A stretch of 64,000 nt of DNA. It comes from CBDCLY01 sp965218715 (GTDB taxonomy: Bacteria; Bacteroidota; Bacteroidia; Flavobacteriales_E; Vicingaceae). Positions 1 through 10,088 of this stretch are shown in pieces. A program made the position numbers and the translations under genes. The DNA is taken from contig CBDCLY010000028.1 of assembly GCA_965218715.1 (NCBI GenBank), positions 1 through 64,000 of the forward strand, written 5' to 3'. Each line of letters starts with the position of its first letter. Position 1 is the first letter of the stretch. The notes under the pieces were generated by a model. That model saw only the letters and a program-made list of their open reading frames with translations. It had not been told where the DNA came from and did not search any database.

Positions 1-599
1 ACACTTACAGAAGTTACGGTCATGTTCTGTAATTCTACATAGGTACCATCCCATTGCTCACCGGTAGGCAATAAATTTTGTCTACTTTGATCTTGGATAT
101 CTCCAGCACTGATGGTTGCGAAAGTTGGATTGGTATTCACAAACCCTACGATAGAAATGGCAGTGGAGTTAATTGGCGTCAATTGAATCAAGCCATTGAA
201 TTCAGCTATAACACAAGTAATGTCTAAAATATCACCTGCTAAGGCATTTTCTACTGCAGAGCTAGGTAAATTGTTTCCTCCGCTAGTGTAAACACCCATA
301 ATTGTAGCACCTTTAAAAGGACCTGGAGTACCGCCATTTGCTGTATCAACAATGGATAAAAATGGACGACTTCCACCTTGAACAGAACTAGAAGCTACCT
401 CGCTTAAGTTTCCATCCATTACTACAATACCTCTTGTTCTTACAGTATCGCCAGCATAGGCCGAGGAGTCATTACAATTTTGTAAATCCATCTGGCTTAC
501 AAACTTAATCTGATTAATATCAACATAGGGGTAGCTTGATTGAGCTGAAACATAGCTCATCAATGCAATTCCTAATAAAGTAAATAATAGTTTTTTCAT
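1..599 (-). CDS. Secreted protein, N-terminal part; runs off the left edge
   Basis: The start codon is the complement of 597-599 and about 199 codons are visible before the window ends. The first 19 residues form a clear signal peptide (MKKLLFTLLGIALMSYVSA, then QSS). The mature part begins with a beta-rich segment (VDINQIKFVSQ, then GDTVRTRGIVVMDGN and DILDITCVIAEFNGLIQLTP) that resembles the OB-fold-like domains found at the front of Bacteroidota secreted nucleases and lamin-tail proteins. That resemblance is from memory and only suggestive. It lies 37 bp downstream of the frameshifted T9SS protein gene on the same strand. Its C-terminus, and any sorting domain, are outside the window, so the function is unassigned. 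Confidence 0.7.
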   Translation of the reverse strand, partial: MKKLLFTLLGIALMSYVSAQSSYPYVDINQIKFVSQMDLQNCNDSSAYAGDTVRTRGIVVMDGNLSEVASSSVQGGSRPFLSIVDTANGGTPGPFKGATIMGVYTSGGNNLPSSAVENALAGDILDITCVIAEFNGLIQLTPINSTAISIVGFVNTNPTFATISAGDIQDQSRQNLLPTGEQWDGTYVELQNMTVTSVS

Positions 600-636
600 G
601 TTTTCTGATTTTTGATGTTGCGGTTAATTTTAGTTT

Positions 637-2421
637 TTATTTAAGTATGGTGAATTTTCCTTGTTTAACTTCTCCTGATTCTAAATCTTCTACAGCAAAA
701 ATATAAATGCCTCTGCTGATGATTTGTGTGCTGCTAGACAATAAGTCCCATGAATGCTCTCCTCCTGAGAATTGATTTTTGTCTGTGTTTTCTGCTCCGA
801 ATGTATCGAACCAGCGAATGTCTTCCCCCTTGTAATTTTCATCATGGTAGATTTCATCAATTAAATCTCCTGCAGGAGTAAATACTCTGATGTAACATCT
901 TTTTGGCAAATTGGCGAAAACCAGCTTTCTGCTCTGCTCTTGAAAATTGCTTTTTCCTTCCCAAGAAGCTCCAAAATAATAAGGGTTTGGGTAAGCAAAT
1001 GGCTCGTAATAATCCATGTTTTCATTGGCCACTTTTCCTGGGAATACTCTAAAGTTGTTGGCCAATAAGGAAGATTCTAATGGCTCTAAATTTTGCTCTT
1101 CATTTCCTGTATCAAAAGAAGAAATGGCAACTGCATATTGCCAGCCATTCAATAAATTTTTAATGCTGTATTTGTAATGATAGGCAGTTGTATCATTGTC
1201 AAAGTATATTGGCTGAGGCAGCTTAATGCTGTCCATACCTACCTCATTGGCAAATCCATTATTGGCAATATCAAATTCATCAATGGGAATAATGTCCTTC
1301 AAGAGATTGGATACTCCCTGAACATCAAAACCCAATTTTGACAAATACACTCTGTATCCTTCAAAGTCCATTTCTTGAGAGATAGGGTCAATGGAAAACT
1401 CAGCATTATTCGACCAATAAATGTCTAACTCTCTATCCTTTGCTATCACCTTAGTCTTGGGAATGTCTGGCGGCGAAGGTAAAATGAATCGAGTGATTTC
1501 GCCATTACCATCTTTATCTTCATCAGCGTCTAGAATGCCATTAAAATTCAAATCCTCACCATTATAGGCCGTTTGCGCACGTTCTGCATTTTCTATCAAT
1601 TGCGCTCGTTGCGCCAAAGTATTGTCTGTATGTGCGTTTCCATCGTCTAATTTTTCACCCAAAACAAAGGCATAGGCAATTTTAATGGTGTCTCCAAGAT
1701 TGAAATCTCTAAATGGACCAACTGAAAGTAAATCTGCTCTATTCCCAGGTCCGTTCAATTGCTCTTGAAAGGTTCCACCACCACAGTTGGTGTTTACAGT
1801 CCAACAAGGATCATCTTCTAATCCTTTACTCAATTTATTGTAACGATCATTATCTACACCAGGCCCTTGAAAAATCCCGGTACCAGCGTCGTCAAAACTC
1901 CAAGCATTGTAATTGGGATAAAAAGTTGAATCTACCAAGGGATGATGGAAGCCAAACTTATCTTCTGCACCTAAAAATCGCTGGGCAATATAAGTATTGG
2001 TAAAACCTACATCACCGCTATGATCGTAACAATAGGCCATGACCAAACTGTCCATAAAACCGTTACCGCCTTTGTCGTAAAACGCTCTTCCACCCGAGCC
2101 AGGAGGTGTAACATTTACATTTCTCACTACAGTGTTGGCCCAAAGACCAAGAAATAGACTATCTAAATCATTTTGAGCCCCTTGATTACCAACATTGATT
2201 ATTTCTAGATCAAGAAAAACTATAAAATCACTAAATGAGTAATTGAAATTGTAAGTCTTCATGTTCACCTGAAGGAACATTTGATCAATATGATTAGCGA
2301 TGGGAATATTAGTGCCTGGTATTTGCCTGTTTTTATCGGAAAAGGTGGCCACATAATCTTGGTGAGAAACAGCTTCAGGGGTAAAAAATGGACTGTCTTT
2401 AAAACTTGATCGTTCGGTCAA
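637..2421 (-). pseudogene. T9SS-sorted secreted protein, main C-terminal part of a frameshifted gene
   Basis: This 594-codon frame continues the short frame at 2447-2773. Skipping one base near 2450-2457 joins them, and the bridge would read EFEFTAEIGSQLTERSSF, which is open. There is therefore no signal peptide on this piece itself. Residues about 290-310 carry a calcium-loop-like DLNFNGILDADEDKDGNG segment. This is followed by a fibronectin-like region (DIPKTKVIAKDRELDIYWSNN, then FEGYRVYLSK). The last 80 residues form a FlgD/T9SS type A-like C-terminal domain (KLVFANLPKRCYIRVFTPAGDLIDEI ending in KFTILK). Known relatives are large cell-surface proteins of Bacteroidota without an assigned activity. 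The protein would be exported by Sec and then T9SS if the frame were intact. Confidence 0.7.
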
Positions 2422-2446
2422 TTGTGATCCAATTTCTGCTGTAAAT

Positions 2447-2773
2447 TCAAATTCCGGCTAGACCAGTTCGGTATCCTGAAGAAGCATCCACTGCAGAGGT
2501 AGAAACCAATCGCTTTCCATTTCGTTCTGCTCCTATCCATATTCCCGACTCAAATAAATGTTCTGAGCCAGAACCAGCTGGATATTCACACGACTCATTT
2601 CCAGAACCTTCTCTATACCCTCTAAATGCATTTCCTAATGTTCCAACATTAGTGACTGCAATACGAACATTTGATGAGGAGGTCACTTTTTCTTCAAATG
2701 AAGTAGTTTGACCATTAGTCAAATGACCAATTGCCAAAAAAAGAAAGAAAAAAATACGATACTTAACCGACAT
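2447..2773 (-). pseudogene. Signal peptide and N-terminal part of the frameshifted T9SS-sorted protein
   Basis: The 108-codon frame opens with a signal peptide (MSVKYRIFFFLFLAIGHLTNGQ). It continues with a segment typical of the family start (NAFRGYREGSGNESCEYPAGSG, then LFESGIWIGAERNGKRLVSTS) and stops at a TGA (complement of 2447-2449), just before the other frame takes over. The two frames differ by one base, and no start codon with its own signal peptide exists for the downstream piece, so this is one broken gene rather than two. The local sequence on the minus strand is GCCGGAATTTGAATTT, where one extra base would explain the break. A sequencing error is an equally good explanation. Confidence 0.7.
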
Positions 2774-2905
2774 CTAATTTAGGTTTATCTCTACCCTTGT
2801 CTGCCGTTTATCAATTCTCTAGCGAAAGAGAATAGGTGCCTTGACTGCTTCCTATTTATTAGGACAAAAGTCCTAATTCAAATTACATTAACACTTCAAT
2901 TCGTG

Positions 2906-4234
2906 TTAAAAAATGATTAACTTTTTTCTATACTGTTCCCCATTGGGTTTTAACCAATTTAAAACATAAGAACCACTTTTAAACGCTGCTACATTCCACT
3001 CAATAGAATGTTTGTTTTCTACCTTTTCATTCAGGATCAATCTCCCACTCAAATCCAACAACTGCATCTCACCCTCTACTCTTTCTCCTTTCGAAAAAGA
3101 AATCCTTAATCGATCCTTTACTGGGTTTTGAAAAAAGAATTGCTCTTGCTTGTATTCTGAAATCCCAGTATTTCCTGGAAGATTCAATTCCAAATCCATC
3201 AATATTGGCAAGTGGTCGCTCAGGTCGTACAATGCATTCGCAACAAAAAATGGAACACTAGAATTGGTAGGTGATTTAATGCTGCCATTGAATCGGTTTC
3301 CATCTTGCCCGAGTGCTTGATAAGTGCCACCAATGTATTTTACTTTATCACTGCCATTTAAAACCTCATCTGAGCACAATATAAAATCAAAGCGATCATC
3401 CATCCCTCCACCTGCCGCGCAACTGCCAGAGGTTCTTGTCGACTGAGTATGCACGTCTGCATAAGTACTTGAATTGTTCCAACTCCCAGATCGGTTAACA
3501 GGATCGTAGAAATTTATGCTTGGATCAGGATTGTGCGCAACTAAATCAATAAAAGCCGGCTCAGAAAAAGTATAAACGTTCAGGTCTCCCATGAAAAAGT
3601 AATTCCCAGAGGCATTAATGGTATCTAAATGTGCCATTACAGCTTCTGTTGCTTTTCCTCTTTCTGTTCTATTGGCTGATGAATTTCCTGCCTTCAGGTG
3701 AGCACCAATAAAATGAAAAAAGGTGGTATCGTTATGGACACTTAAAAAAGGGTCTTTAAAATATAAAGTATAAATGTCGATCAAACGAACCAAATTGCTA
3801 TTGCTTAAGTCTTTGTTGATGGTTTCTTGTTGATGCAAGACCAATTTACTGGTATCATAATACAGCATGTTAGTGATGTCTTGAAATCCTTGATGCGTGT
3901 AATTCGCCATGGTGTAATGAGTTCTCCCATTCTGATTTAGGGAACTATTCATTAAAGTAAAGGCATTGAATCCATTTGGCGAAGCTCCTACCTCGGTGCA
4001 AACCAATACATCTGGTAAGGTATGATCGATAATGATTTCCAAGGCGTTTTCCTTGGTTTGTGGATTGTTGTTATTGTTGGTACACTGGTTGGTGGTATTC
4101 CTATAATTCAATACATTATAAGTCATTATTCTCAAGGTATCCTTGTTTTGGGCTTTCAAGAAAGAAGGACTAAATATTGATCCTATAAATAGCAAAATAA
4201 TGCCCTTAAAAAATGTCTTTTGAAAATAATTCAT
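2906..4234 (-). CDS. Secreted endonuclease/exonuclease/phosphatase-family protein with T9SS sorting domain
   Basis: The 442-residue protein has a signal peptide (about residues 1-28, ending FLKAQ) and an endonuclease/exonuclease/phosphatase fold. Visible motifs in order are MTYNVLNYRN, VCTEVG (metal-binding Glu), GAHLKAG, GDLNVY, DDRFDFIL and the catalytic-type SDHLPI. The family contains Mg-dependent nucleases and phosphodiesterases such as DNase I and ExoIII. The last 75 residues are a T9SS type A sorting domain (FFQNPVKDRLRISF, LLDLSGRLI, ending KKLIIF). The enzyme is therefore expected outside the cell or on its surface, perhaps digesting extracellular DNA for phosphate. The substrate is not determined by the sequence. 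It is divergent from the FAD oxidoreductase gene. Confidence 0.85.
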   Translation of the reverse strand: MNYFQKTFFKGIILLFIGSIFSPSFLKAQNKDTLRIMTYNVLNYRNTTNQCTNNNNNPQTKENALEIIIDHTLPDVLVCTEVGASPNGFNAFTLMNSSLNQNGRTHYTMANYTHQGFQDITNMLYYDTSKLVLHQQETINKDLSNSNLVRLIDIYTLYFKDPFLSVHNDTTFFHFIGAHLKAGNSSANRTERGKATEAVMAHLDTINASGNYFFMGDLNVYTFSEPAFIDLVAHNPDPSINFYDPVNRSGSWNNSSTYADVHTQSTRTSGSCAAGGGMDDRFDFILCSDEVLNGSDKVKYIGGTYQALGQDGNRFNGSIKSPTNSSVPFFVANALYDLSDHLPILMDLELNLPGNTGISEYKQEQFFFQNPVKDRLRISFSKGERVEGEMQLLDLSGRLILNEKVENKHSIEWNVAAFKSGSYVLNWLKPNGEQYRKKLIIF

Positions 4235-4347
4235 GCTTCCGTTTCAAGAACAAAATTAAAGAGAAGCAATGGGAATAAATCATGAAATCTCTTTCGAAGA
4301 ATAATTTTTATTAACTTTTGTTGATATTGTGCTCTCAAGTAATATCC

Positions 4348-5910
4348 ATGCGGACTTTCGACATCAGTATTCCTTTCGAAAATGAAAACAATGATTTAGA
4401 CATCAATGCATTGGCTTGTGAAAATTTGCATGTAAAAAGTAAGCAGATCAAATCGATCAAACTGATTAAACGATCTCTTGATGCTCGCAAAAAACAAATC
4501 AAGGTCAATTTAAGGTTTCGAGTTATTCTCGATGAAGATGAAAAAGAGATCAGCACCCCCATTTCATATCCTTCAGTAAAAAACAATACTCCTGTTCATA
4601 TAATTGGAACTGGACCAGCCGGTTTGTTTTGCGCTTTAAGATGCATTCAAATGGGATTAAAACCCATCGTGTTTGAGAGAGGAAAGTCAGTGAAAGAAAG
4701 AAGGCGAGATTTGGCAAACCTTACCAAGAATCATGTGGTAAATGAAGACTCTAACTACTGTTTTGGGGAAGGCGGTGCAGGGACTTATTCAGACGGAAAA
4801 TTGTACACTCGATCTAAAAAACGAGGAGATGTGGATGCTATCCTTGCTCAATTGATTCACTTTGGGGCGGATGAGCAAATAAAGGTAGAAGCTCACCCCC
4901 ATATAGGCACGAACAAATTGCCCAAGATTATCGAAAACATAAGGGAGCAGATTATTGCCTCTGGAGGAGAAATCCATTTTGAGAAAAAACTCATTGACAT
5001 CCAAATTAAAAATGAAAAGGTAAAAGGGATCATCATTAGCAAGGGCGAAGAAATTGCTATTGATAATCTAGTTTTAGCTACTGGTCATTCTGCTCGAGAC
5101 ATTTTCTACTTGTTAGAAAACCGCAATATAAAAATAGAAGCCAAGGCATTTGCTTTAGGTGTTCGAATAGAGCATCCGCAAGAGATCATCAATCGCATTC
5201 AATACCATGGCAATTTAAATGAATTACTCCCTCCTGCTGCCTACTCTTTAGTGAAACAGGTAGAAGGAAAAGGCGTGTATTCCTTTTGCATGTGTCCAGG
5301 TGGTGTAATTGCTCCCTGCGCCACTAGTCCAGGTGAAATTGTGAGCAATGGCTGGTCGCCGTCAAAGAGAAACAATCCTTTTGCCAATTCAGGTATTGTG
5401 GTACCAGTGGAAGAGGGAGATTGGAAAGCATTTTCTAAATCTGGGAATCTGTCCGCTTTGCAATTTCAGGCTTCCATTGAGAAAGCAGCCTTTGTTTCTT
5501 GCAATGAAAAAGGACAGGACAGCCAGTTTGCGCCAGCGCAACGACTCATTGATTTTGTAGAAAATAGAACCTCAAAGGATTTGCCCGGTTGTTCTTATTT
5601 TCCAGGAATTAAGTCGGTGAATCTAAATGAAATTTTGCCAAAATTCATTGGAATGCGCTTGAAAAAAGCCTTCCGAGAATTTGGTAAATCCATGCCAGGT
5701 TATTTAACAAATGATGCAATAATAGTAGGTGTAGAAAGTAGAACTTCATCACCGATTAGAATTCCTAGGAATAGAGATAATTTTCAACACATCGACATCA
5801 GCAATCTATTCCCTTGCGGCGAAGGAGCCGGTTATGCTGGTGGAATTGTATCTGCAGCCATCGATGGAGTGAAAGTAGCTGAAGCCATTAAAGCGGCAGT
5901 TGACGCCTAA
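4348..5910 (+). CDS. FAD-dependent dehydrogenase of the COG2509 type
   Basis: I chose the ATG at 4348 (MRTFDISIPFE). An open TTG at 4318 adds only ten unlikely residues. The protein is about 520 residues. The N-terminal 80 residues form a small domain preceding a Rossmann dinucleotide-binding motif (HIIGTGPAGLFCALR). This is followed by FGEGGAGTYSDGKLYTR and a C-terminal FAD-closing segment (LFPCGEGAGYAGGIVSAAIDG). This arrangement matches the widespread, poorly characterised NAD(FAD)-utilising dehydrogenases, which are cytosolic flavoproteins. No reaction can be assigned. Its 3' end overlaps the convergent methyltransferase gene by 23 bp. Confidence 0.85.
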   Translation: MRTFDISIPFENENNDLDINALACENLHVKSKQIKSIKLIKRSLDARKKQIKVNLRFRVILDEDEKEISTPISYPSVKNNTPVHIIGTGPAGLFCALRCIQMGLKPIVFERGKSVKERRRDLANLTKNHVVNEDSNYCFGEGGAGTYSDGKLYTRSKKRGDVDAILAQLIHFGADEQIKVEAHPHIGTNKLPKIIENIREQIIASGGEIHFEKKLIDIQIKNEKVKGIIISKGEEIAIDNLVLATGHSARDIFYLLENRNIKIEAKAFALGVRIEHPQEIINRIQYHGNLNELLPPAAYSLVKQVEGKGVYSFCMCPGGVIAPCATSPGEIVSNGWSPSKRNNPFANSGIVVPVEEGDWKAFSKSGNLSALQFQASIEKAAFVSCNEKGQDSQFAPAQRLIDFVENRTSKDLPGCSYFPGIKSVNLNEILPKFIGMRLKKAFREFGKSMPGYLTNDAIIVGVESRTSSPIRIPRNRDNFQHIDISNLFPCGEGAGYAGGIVSAAIDGVKVAEAIKAAVDA

Positions 5911-6625
5911 CTTCAGAAAGCAAAATGCCAGTCGCCATGGCCACGTTTAAAGATTCCACATTGGGATGATGCTCAATGCGGACCGACCTTAATTCCGAAC
6001 CCCTCTTAAAAGATTGAATTCCATGCGATTCACTTCCTAAAACCAAGGCCAATGGAAATTCATAAGCTATACTTGCATGTGACTCCCCTTCTAAAAATGC
6101 AGCATGAATTTTAGTGGAAGGGCTTAGTCCTTGAATTAGTGAACTCAATTCTCCATAAACAATCGGCATCCTAAATATTGACCCCATGCTTGATTGAACC
6201 ACTTTTGAATTATATGCATCCACAGTTTCTTTCGAAGCAAGAATTTGCTGAACCCCAAAAGCTTCAGCCGTTCTTAAAATAGTTCCCAAGTTTCCAGGGT
6301 CTTTTATGCCATCAAGGACTAATGTAAGTTGGGCATTTTCACTAACAGGGGTTATCTCTGGTATTTCACAAATGGCCAAACAACCAGGTGCTGTTTTCAA
6401 TTGAGAGATGCTTCTCATTCCTGCAGCATTGATTAACTCAATTTCTTGATTAAAATCCCATCTATTTTCAAGCTCGGAACTAATGTAAATGTTAGTGACA
6501 TTAACGGAAGACTTTAATGCCTCCCGAATCATTTTCTCCCCCTCAATTAAGAAACATCCATGTTCTATCCTTTGCTTTTTTTGGCTAAGTGAACGCAAGA
6601 ATTGAACTGTCTTTTTACTTACCAT
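5888..6625 (-). CDS. TrmH/SpoU-family RNA 2'-O-methyltransferase
   Basis: The 245-residue protein has the small N-terminal RNA-binding domain (KQRIEHGCFLIEGEKMIREAL) and the SPOUT methyltransferase domain. All three SpoU motifs are visible: DGIKDPGNLGTILRTAEAFG (motif 1), LVLGSESHGI (motif 2) and VESLNVAMATGILLSE (motif 3). These make the trefoil knot that binds S-adenosylmethionine. Members methylate ribose 2'-OH groups of rRNA or tRNA (RlmB, TrmH and relatives). Which nucleotide is modified cannot be told here. The gene start lies 23 bp from the divergent TamL-like gene, so their promoters must overlap. Confidence 0.9.
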   Translation of the reverse strand: MVSKKTVQFLRSLSQKKQRIEHGCFLIEGEKMIREALKSSVNVTNIYISSELENRWDFNQEIELINAAGMRSISQLKTAPGCLAICEIPEITPVSENAQLTLVLDGIKDPGNLGTILRTAEAFGVQQILASKETVDAYNSKVVQSSMGSIFRMPIVYGELSSLIQGLSPSTKIHAAFLEGESHASIAYEFPLALVLGSESHGIQSFKRGSELRSVRIEHHPNVESLNVAMATGILLSEVRRQLPL

Positions 6626-6635
6626 GTTATATAGC

Positions 6636-6643
6636 TAATTTCG
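6636..6643 (+). promoter_or_regulatory. Candidate -7 element TAATTTCG of the TamL-like gene
   Basis: TAATTTCG differs by one base from the Bacteroidota -7 consensus TAnnTTTG and ends 5 bp before the ATG at 6649. The same octamer precedes the ferritin gene at 62515. No -33 TTG is seen at the usual distance. Confidence 0.35.
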
Positions 6644-6648
6644 CATTG

Positions 6649-8943
6649 ATGCATAAAGGGAATTTCTTCACCAATTTCAAAACTACGGTTTTAGGCTTGT
6701 TTCTAATTCTATTTGCTATGTCAAGTTGCAATTCAACTAAGCTATTGCAAGAAGATGAAGTCCTTTTGAAGAAAGTTGCCCTTAAATACGAAGGAAAAAA
6801 AGTTTTCCAAGAAGAATTAACTAGCCTTTCCAAGCAAAAAGGAAATCGTCGACTATTGGGTGTTTTTAAACTCTATTTAGGCATATACAACCTTTATAGC
6901 AATAGACCAGAAAGTAAGATCCGCCAGAATATTGGCGAGGAACCTGTTATTTTTGATTCTACCCTAGTCAAGTCCAGTATGGATTTGATGAAGCAACATC
7001 TAAATAACAGAGGCTATTACGATTCTGATTTGAGATCAGAGGTGCAAGTAAAACGCAAGAAGGCCAAATTAAAATATTTGGTTAAGGCCAACAAAGTGTA
7101 TAGCATCTCTAATCATCAAATGGAAGTAGCTGATGAAGAAGTGAATGCATTATTGAATAACATCAAATACCGATCTACTTTAAAACCTGGATTGCCCTTC
7201 GATTTAGACCTAATGAATCAGGAGCGTTCAAGAATTGTCAAGACTTTAAAAAACCACGGCTATTACAATTTCAACAAACAATTTATAAGGTTTCATGCCG
7301 ACACCAATCAATCGAAAAAAACAGCCGAATTAAAAACCCTCATTAGCAAAAAGAACATTCCAAGCGGAGATACTAGCATTTCAATAGGCCATTCCATTTA
7401 CCACATCAATGAAGTAATCGTAAGAATTAACAATGAAGAAAACCTAAATGTTAGGCAAGACACTATACTATTGAACCAGATTAAGCTTTTAGGCGTTGAT
7501 CAAAGCATCCTAAAACCTGAGGTACTTGTCAGGTCTATCTATTTGAAACCAGGTGATATTTACCGACAAAAATTACAAGATTTAAGCTATCAAAACTTAG
7601 CCTCATTGAGGATTTTTTCATTCGTTAGCATCACCTTCCAGGAGGACCCAAATGCAGAAAAAGGTTTGGTTTCCTATATCGACCTAAGCACCAAGAAGAG
7701 GAAGTCATTTACACTTCAATCTGAAGGGACGAATAATGGCGGAAACTTGGGATTAAATGGCACCATTAGTTTTCAAAACAGCAATACCTTTCGTGGGGCA
7801 GAGCAATTGAATTTAAAGTTAAGTGGTGGACTAGAAGTACAGCAATTACTTACCGATCCAGAGGCCAGTGAAGAAGCCATCATAGGTAGTTTTTTGCCTT
7901 TCAATACTTTTGAATTTGGTCCAGAATTGAGTTTAGAAATTCCACGGTTTTTATTGCCCATAAAGGCAGAAAAGTTTTCCCAAAAAAGTAATCCAAGAAC
8001 CACATTTAATGCTTCTTACAACCTTCAGCAAAGGCCAGATTATAAAAGAAGTGTGAGCAAGGTTTACATCAATTATTCTTGGAATGAAACGGCAACTAAA
8101 ACCCACATCATTCAGCCAATCGATTTGAGTTACATTAAACTAGACCCAAGTGCTGCATTTCAAGAGGTTTTAAGAAACATTCAAAATCCTTTTTTGAGAA
8201 ATAGTTATACCGACAATTTTATTTTGGCAGCCAAATACAGTTTCATTCTCAACACTCAATTGGTCAACAAAGAGAAAAATCATTTCTACTTTAGAGCGAA
8301 TGTTGAAACGGCTGGAAACGGACTTTCTCTATTTCAATCAAGTTTTAAGGAAGACAATGAAGGTTTTTCTCAAGTAGCGGGAATACGATATGCTCAATAC
8401 ATTCGAAGTGATATTGATTTCCGTTTTTACCAGAACTTTGAATTCAACAAATTGGTGTACCGTTTTTCTGGTGGGTTAGGAATCCCTTATGGAAACAGCA
8501 AAGCCCTTCCCTTTGAAAAAAGTTTTTATGCTGGCGGAGCCAATGGAATTCGAGCTTGGAGAGCTAGAGAGTTAGGACCAGGTAATTTACCTGAGTCTGC
8601 CTCATTAATAGTTGACCAGATTGGTAACATGTCGATATTGGCCAATGTAGAACTTCGCTTTAACATCACCAAGGTAATAGAAGGAGCAGCATTTGTTGAT
8701 GCTGGAAACATTTGGAATTTAAACCAATCAGATTCTAGAGAAGACACTCAATTTGAGCTCAATTCACTTTGGAGAAGTACGGCAATTGGACCAGGCTTAG
8801 GGCTCAGATTAAACTTTACCTTTTTTATATTTAGGTTAGACATTGCTACACCAATAAAAGAGCCAGCAAGTCCTAATCCAGAACAGTTTAAGCCAAGATG
8901 GGAGCGCTCCAATTTAAATTTCGGAATTGGTTATCCCTTTTAA
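6649..8943 (+). CDS. TamL-like lipid-anchored BamA/TamA-family outer membrane protein
   Basis: I chose the ATG at 6649 because it gives a lipoprotein signal peptide with a lipobox (FAMSSC, Cys near residue 27); the longer frame from 6589 would bury it. The 764-residue protein then has POTRA-like repeats over roughly residues 30-370 (for example NNRGYYDSDLRSEV, then KNHGYYNFNKQF). A C-terminal 16-stranded barrel of the Omp85 family follows, with the diagnostic FYAGGANGIRAWRARELGPG strand and a terminal aromatic residue (GIGYPF). In Bacteroidota a lipidated TamA homologue, TamL, works with TamB in outer membrane biogenesis. No tamB is adjacent here, although an AsmA-family gene is present at 36.6-39.3 kb. 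Confidence 0.85.
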   Translation: MHKGNFFTNFKTTVLGLFLILFAMSSCNSTKLLQEDEVLLKKVALKYEGKKVFQEELTSLSKQKGNRRLLGVFKLYLGIYNLYSNRPESKIRQNIGEEPVIFDSTLVKSSMDLMKQHLNNRGYYDSDLRSEVQVKRKKAKLKYLVKANKVYSISNHQMEVADEEVNALLNNIKYRSTLKPGLPFDLDLMNQERSRIVKTLKNHGYYNFNKQFIRFHADTNQSKKTAELKTLISKKNIPSGDTSISIGHSIYHINEVIVRINNEENLNVRQDTILLNQIKLLGVDQSILKPEVLVRSIYLKPGDIYRQKLQDLSYQNLASLRIFSFVSITFQEDPNAEKGLVSYIDLSTKKRKSFTLQSEGTNNGGNLGLNGTISFQNSNTFRGAEQLNLKLSGGLEVQQLLTDPEASEEAIIGSFLPFNTFEFGPELSLEIPRFLLPIKAEKFSQKSNPRTTFNASYNLQQRPDYKRSVSKVYINYSWNETATKTHIIQPIDLSYIKLDPSAAFQEVLRNIQNPFLRNSYTDNFILAAKYSFILNTQLVNKEKNHFYFRANVETAGNGLSLFQSSFKEDNEGFSQVAGIRYAQYIRSDIDFRFYQNFEFNKLVYRFSGGLGIPYGNSKALPFEKSFYAGGANGIRAWRARELGPGNLPESASLIVDQIGNMSILANVELRFNITKVIEGAAFVDAGNIWNLNQSDSREDTQFELNSLWRSTAIGPGLGLRLNFTFFIFRLDIATPIKEPASPNPEQFKPRWERSNLNFGIGYPF

Positions 8944-8977
8944 TTGTTTCGCAACTGGTGAAATAGCATAAATTGTT

Positions 8978-8985
8978 TAGCTTTG
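8978..8985 (+). promoter_or_regulatory. -7 promoter element TAGCTTTG for fbaB
   Basis: A perfect TAnnTTTG match lies 27 bp before the aldolase ATG at 9013, in the only gap between the two genes. No clear TTG is found 17-23 bp upstream. Confidence 0.5.
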
Positions 8986-9012
8986 TGCCTCAATTTTTTG
9001 AAGTAAAAACCA

Positions 9013-10071
9013 ATGTCAATAAACGAACTAGAAGCCCTGATGGGCAACTCAGCCGATGATCTTTTGAATCATCAGTGTAAAACAATTTCTAAAGAATCTC
9101 TGCACCTTCCTGGACCGGATTTCATTGACCGAGTATTTAAAGACACGAATAGAAGTCCGCAGGTTTTAAGAAGCCTTCAAGCGCTTTATGGTTCTGGAAG
9201 ATTAGCCAATACAGGCTACGTTTCCATTTTACCAGTTGATCAAGGAATAGAACATTCTGCAGGAGCTTCATTTGCTCCTAACCCGATCTACTTTGATCCA
9301 GAAAACATCATCAAACTAGCCATTGATGGAGGTTGTAATGCAGTAGCTTCTACCTTTGGTGTTTTGGCTTCTTGCTCAAGAAAATATGCACACAAGATTC
9401 CTTTTATTGTGAAATTGAATCACAATGAATTTTTGACTTATCCGAATACTTTTTCTCAAATTTCATTTGGTTCTGTTGAAGAAGCATGGAATTTAGGAGC
9501 TACAGCAGTTGGAGCAACCATTTATTTTGGTTCTGACGACAGCAACCGACAAATTGTTGAGATCGCTCAAGCTTTTGAAAGAGCTCATGAATTAGGAATG
9601 GCAACTATATTATGGTGCTATTTGAGAAACAGCGGCTTTAAGAAAGACGGTGTAGATTATCATACAGCAACAGACATTACGGCCCAGGCCAATCATTTAG
9701 GTGTAACTATCCAAGCAGACATCATCAAGCAGAAACTTCCAACGAATAATGGCGGCTATACTGCTATTGATTTTGGAAAAACTCATCCAAAAGTATACAG
9801 CGAATTAAGTTCAGACCATCCTATTGATCTTTGCCGTTATCAAGTAGCCAATTGCTACATGGGAAGAGCTGGATTGATTAATTCTGGTGGAGCATCAGCA
9901 GGGGAATCTGATTTAAGCGAAGCAGTAATTACTGCAGTTGTCAATAAAAGAGCCGGTGGTTCTGGGTTGATTTCTGGAAGAAAGGCTTTCCAAAAACCAG
10001 TTAAAGACGGAATCGAATTGTTGAATGCCGTTCAAGATGTTTACCTTGCAGACAGCATTAGCATTAGCTAA
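9013..10071 (+). CDS. fbaB: Class I fructose-bisphosphate aldolase (archaeal/DhnA type)
   Basis: The 352-residue protein matches the FbaB/DhnA class I aldolases that cleave fructose 1,6-bisphosphate through a Schiff-base lysine. Visible family segments are SILPVDQGIEHSAGASF near residue 75, IPFIVKLNHNEF (candidate catalytic lysine strand), GATAVGATIYFGS and a phosphate-binding C-terminal part (LINSGGASAGESDL, then GLISGRKAFQKP). The length is normal for the bacterial FbaB group. It acts in cytosolic glycolysis and gluconeogenesis. The gene is followed after 17 bp by accD and the pair is probably co-transcribed, linking glycolytic flux and fatty-acid synthesis. Confidence 0.9.
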   Translation: MSINELEALMGNSADDLLNHQCKTISKESLHLPGPDFIDRVFKDTNRSPQVLRSLQALYGSGRLANTGYVSILPVDQGIEHSAGASFAPNPIYFDPENIIKLAIDGGCNAVASTFGVLASCSRKYAHKIPFIVKLNHNEFLTYPNTFSQISFGSVEEAWNLGATAVGATIYFGSDDSNRQIVEIAQAFERAHELGMATILWCYLRNSGFKKDGVDYHTATDITAQANHLGVTIQADIIKQKLPTNNGGYTAIDFGKTHPKVYSELSSDHPIDLCRYQVANCYMGRAGLINSGGASAGESDLSEAVITAVVNKRAGGSGLISGRKAFQKPVKDGIELLNAVQDVYLADSISIS

Positions 10072-10088
10072 AATTAAATTCCATTATT

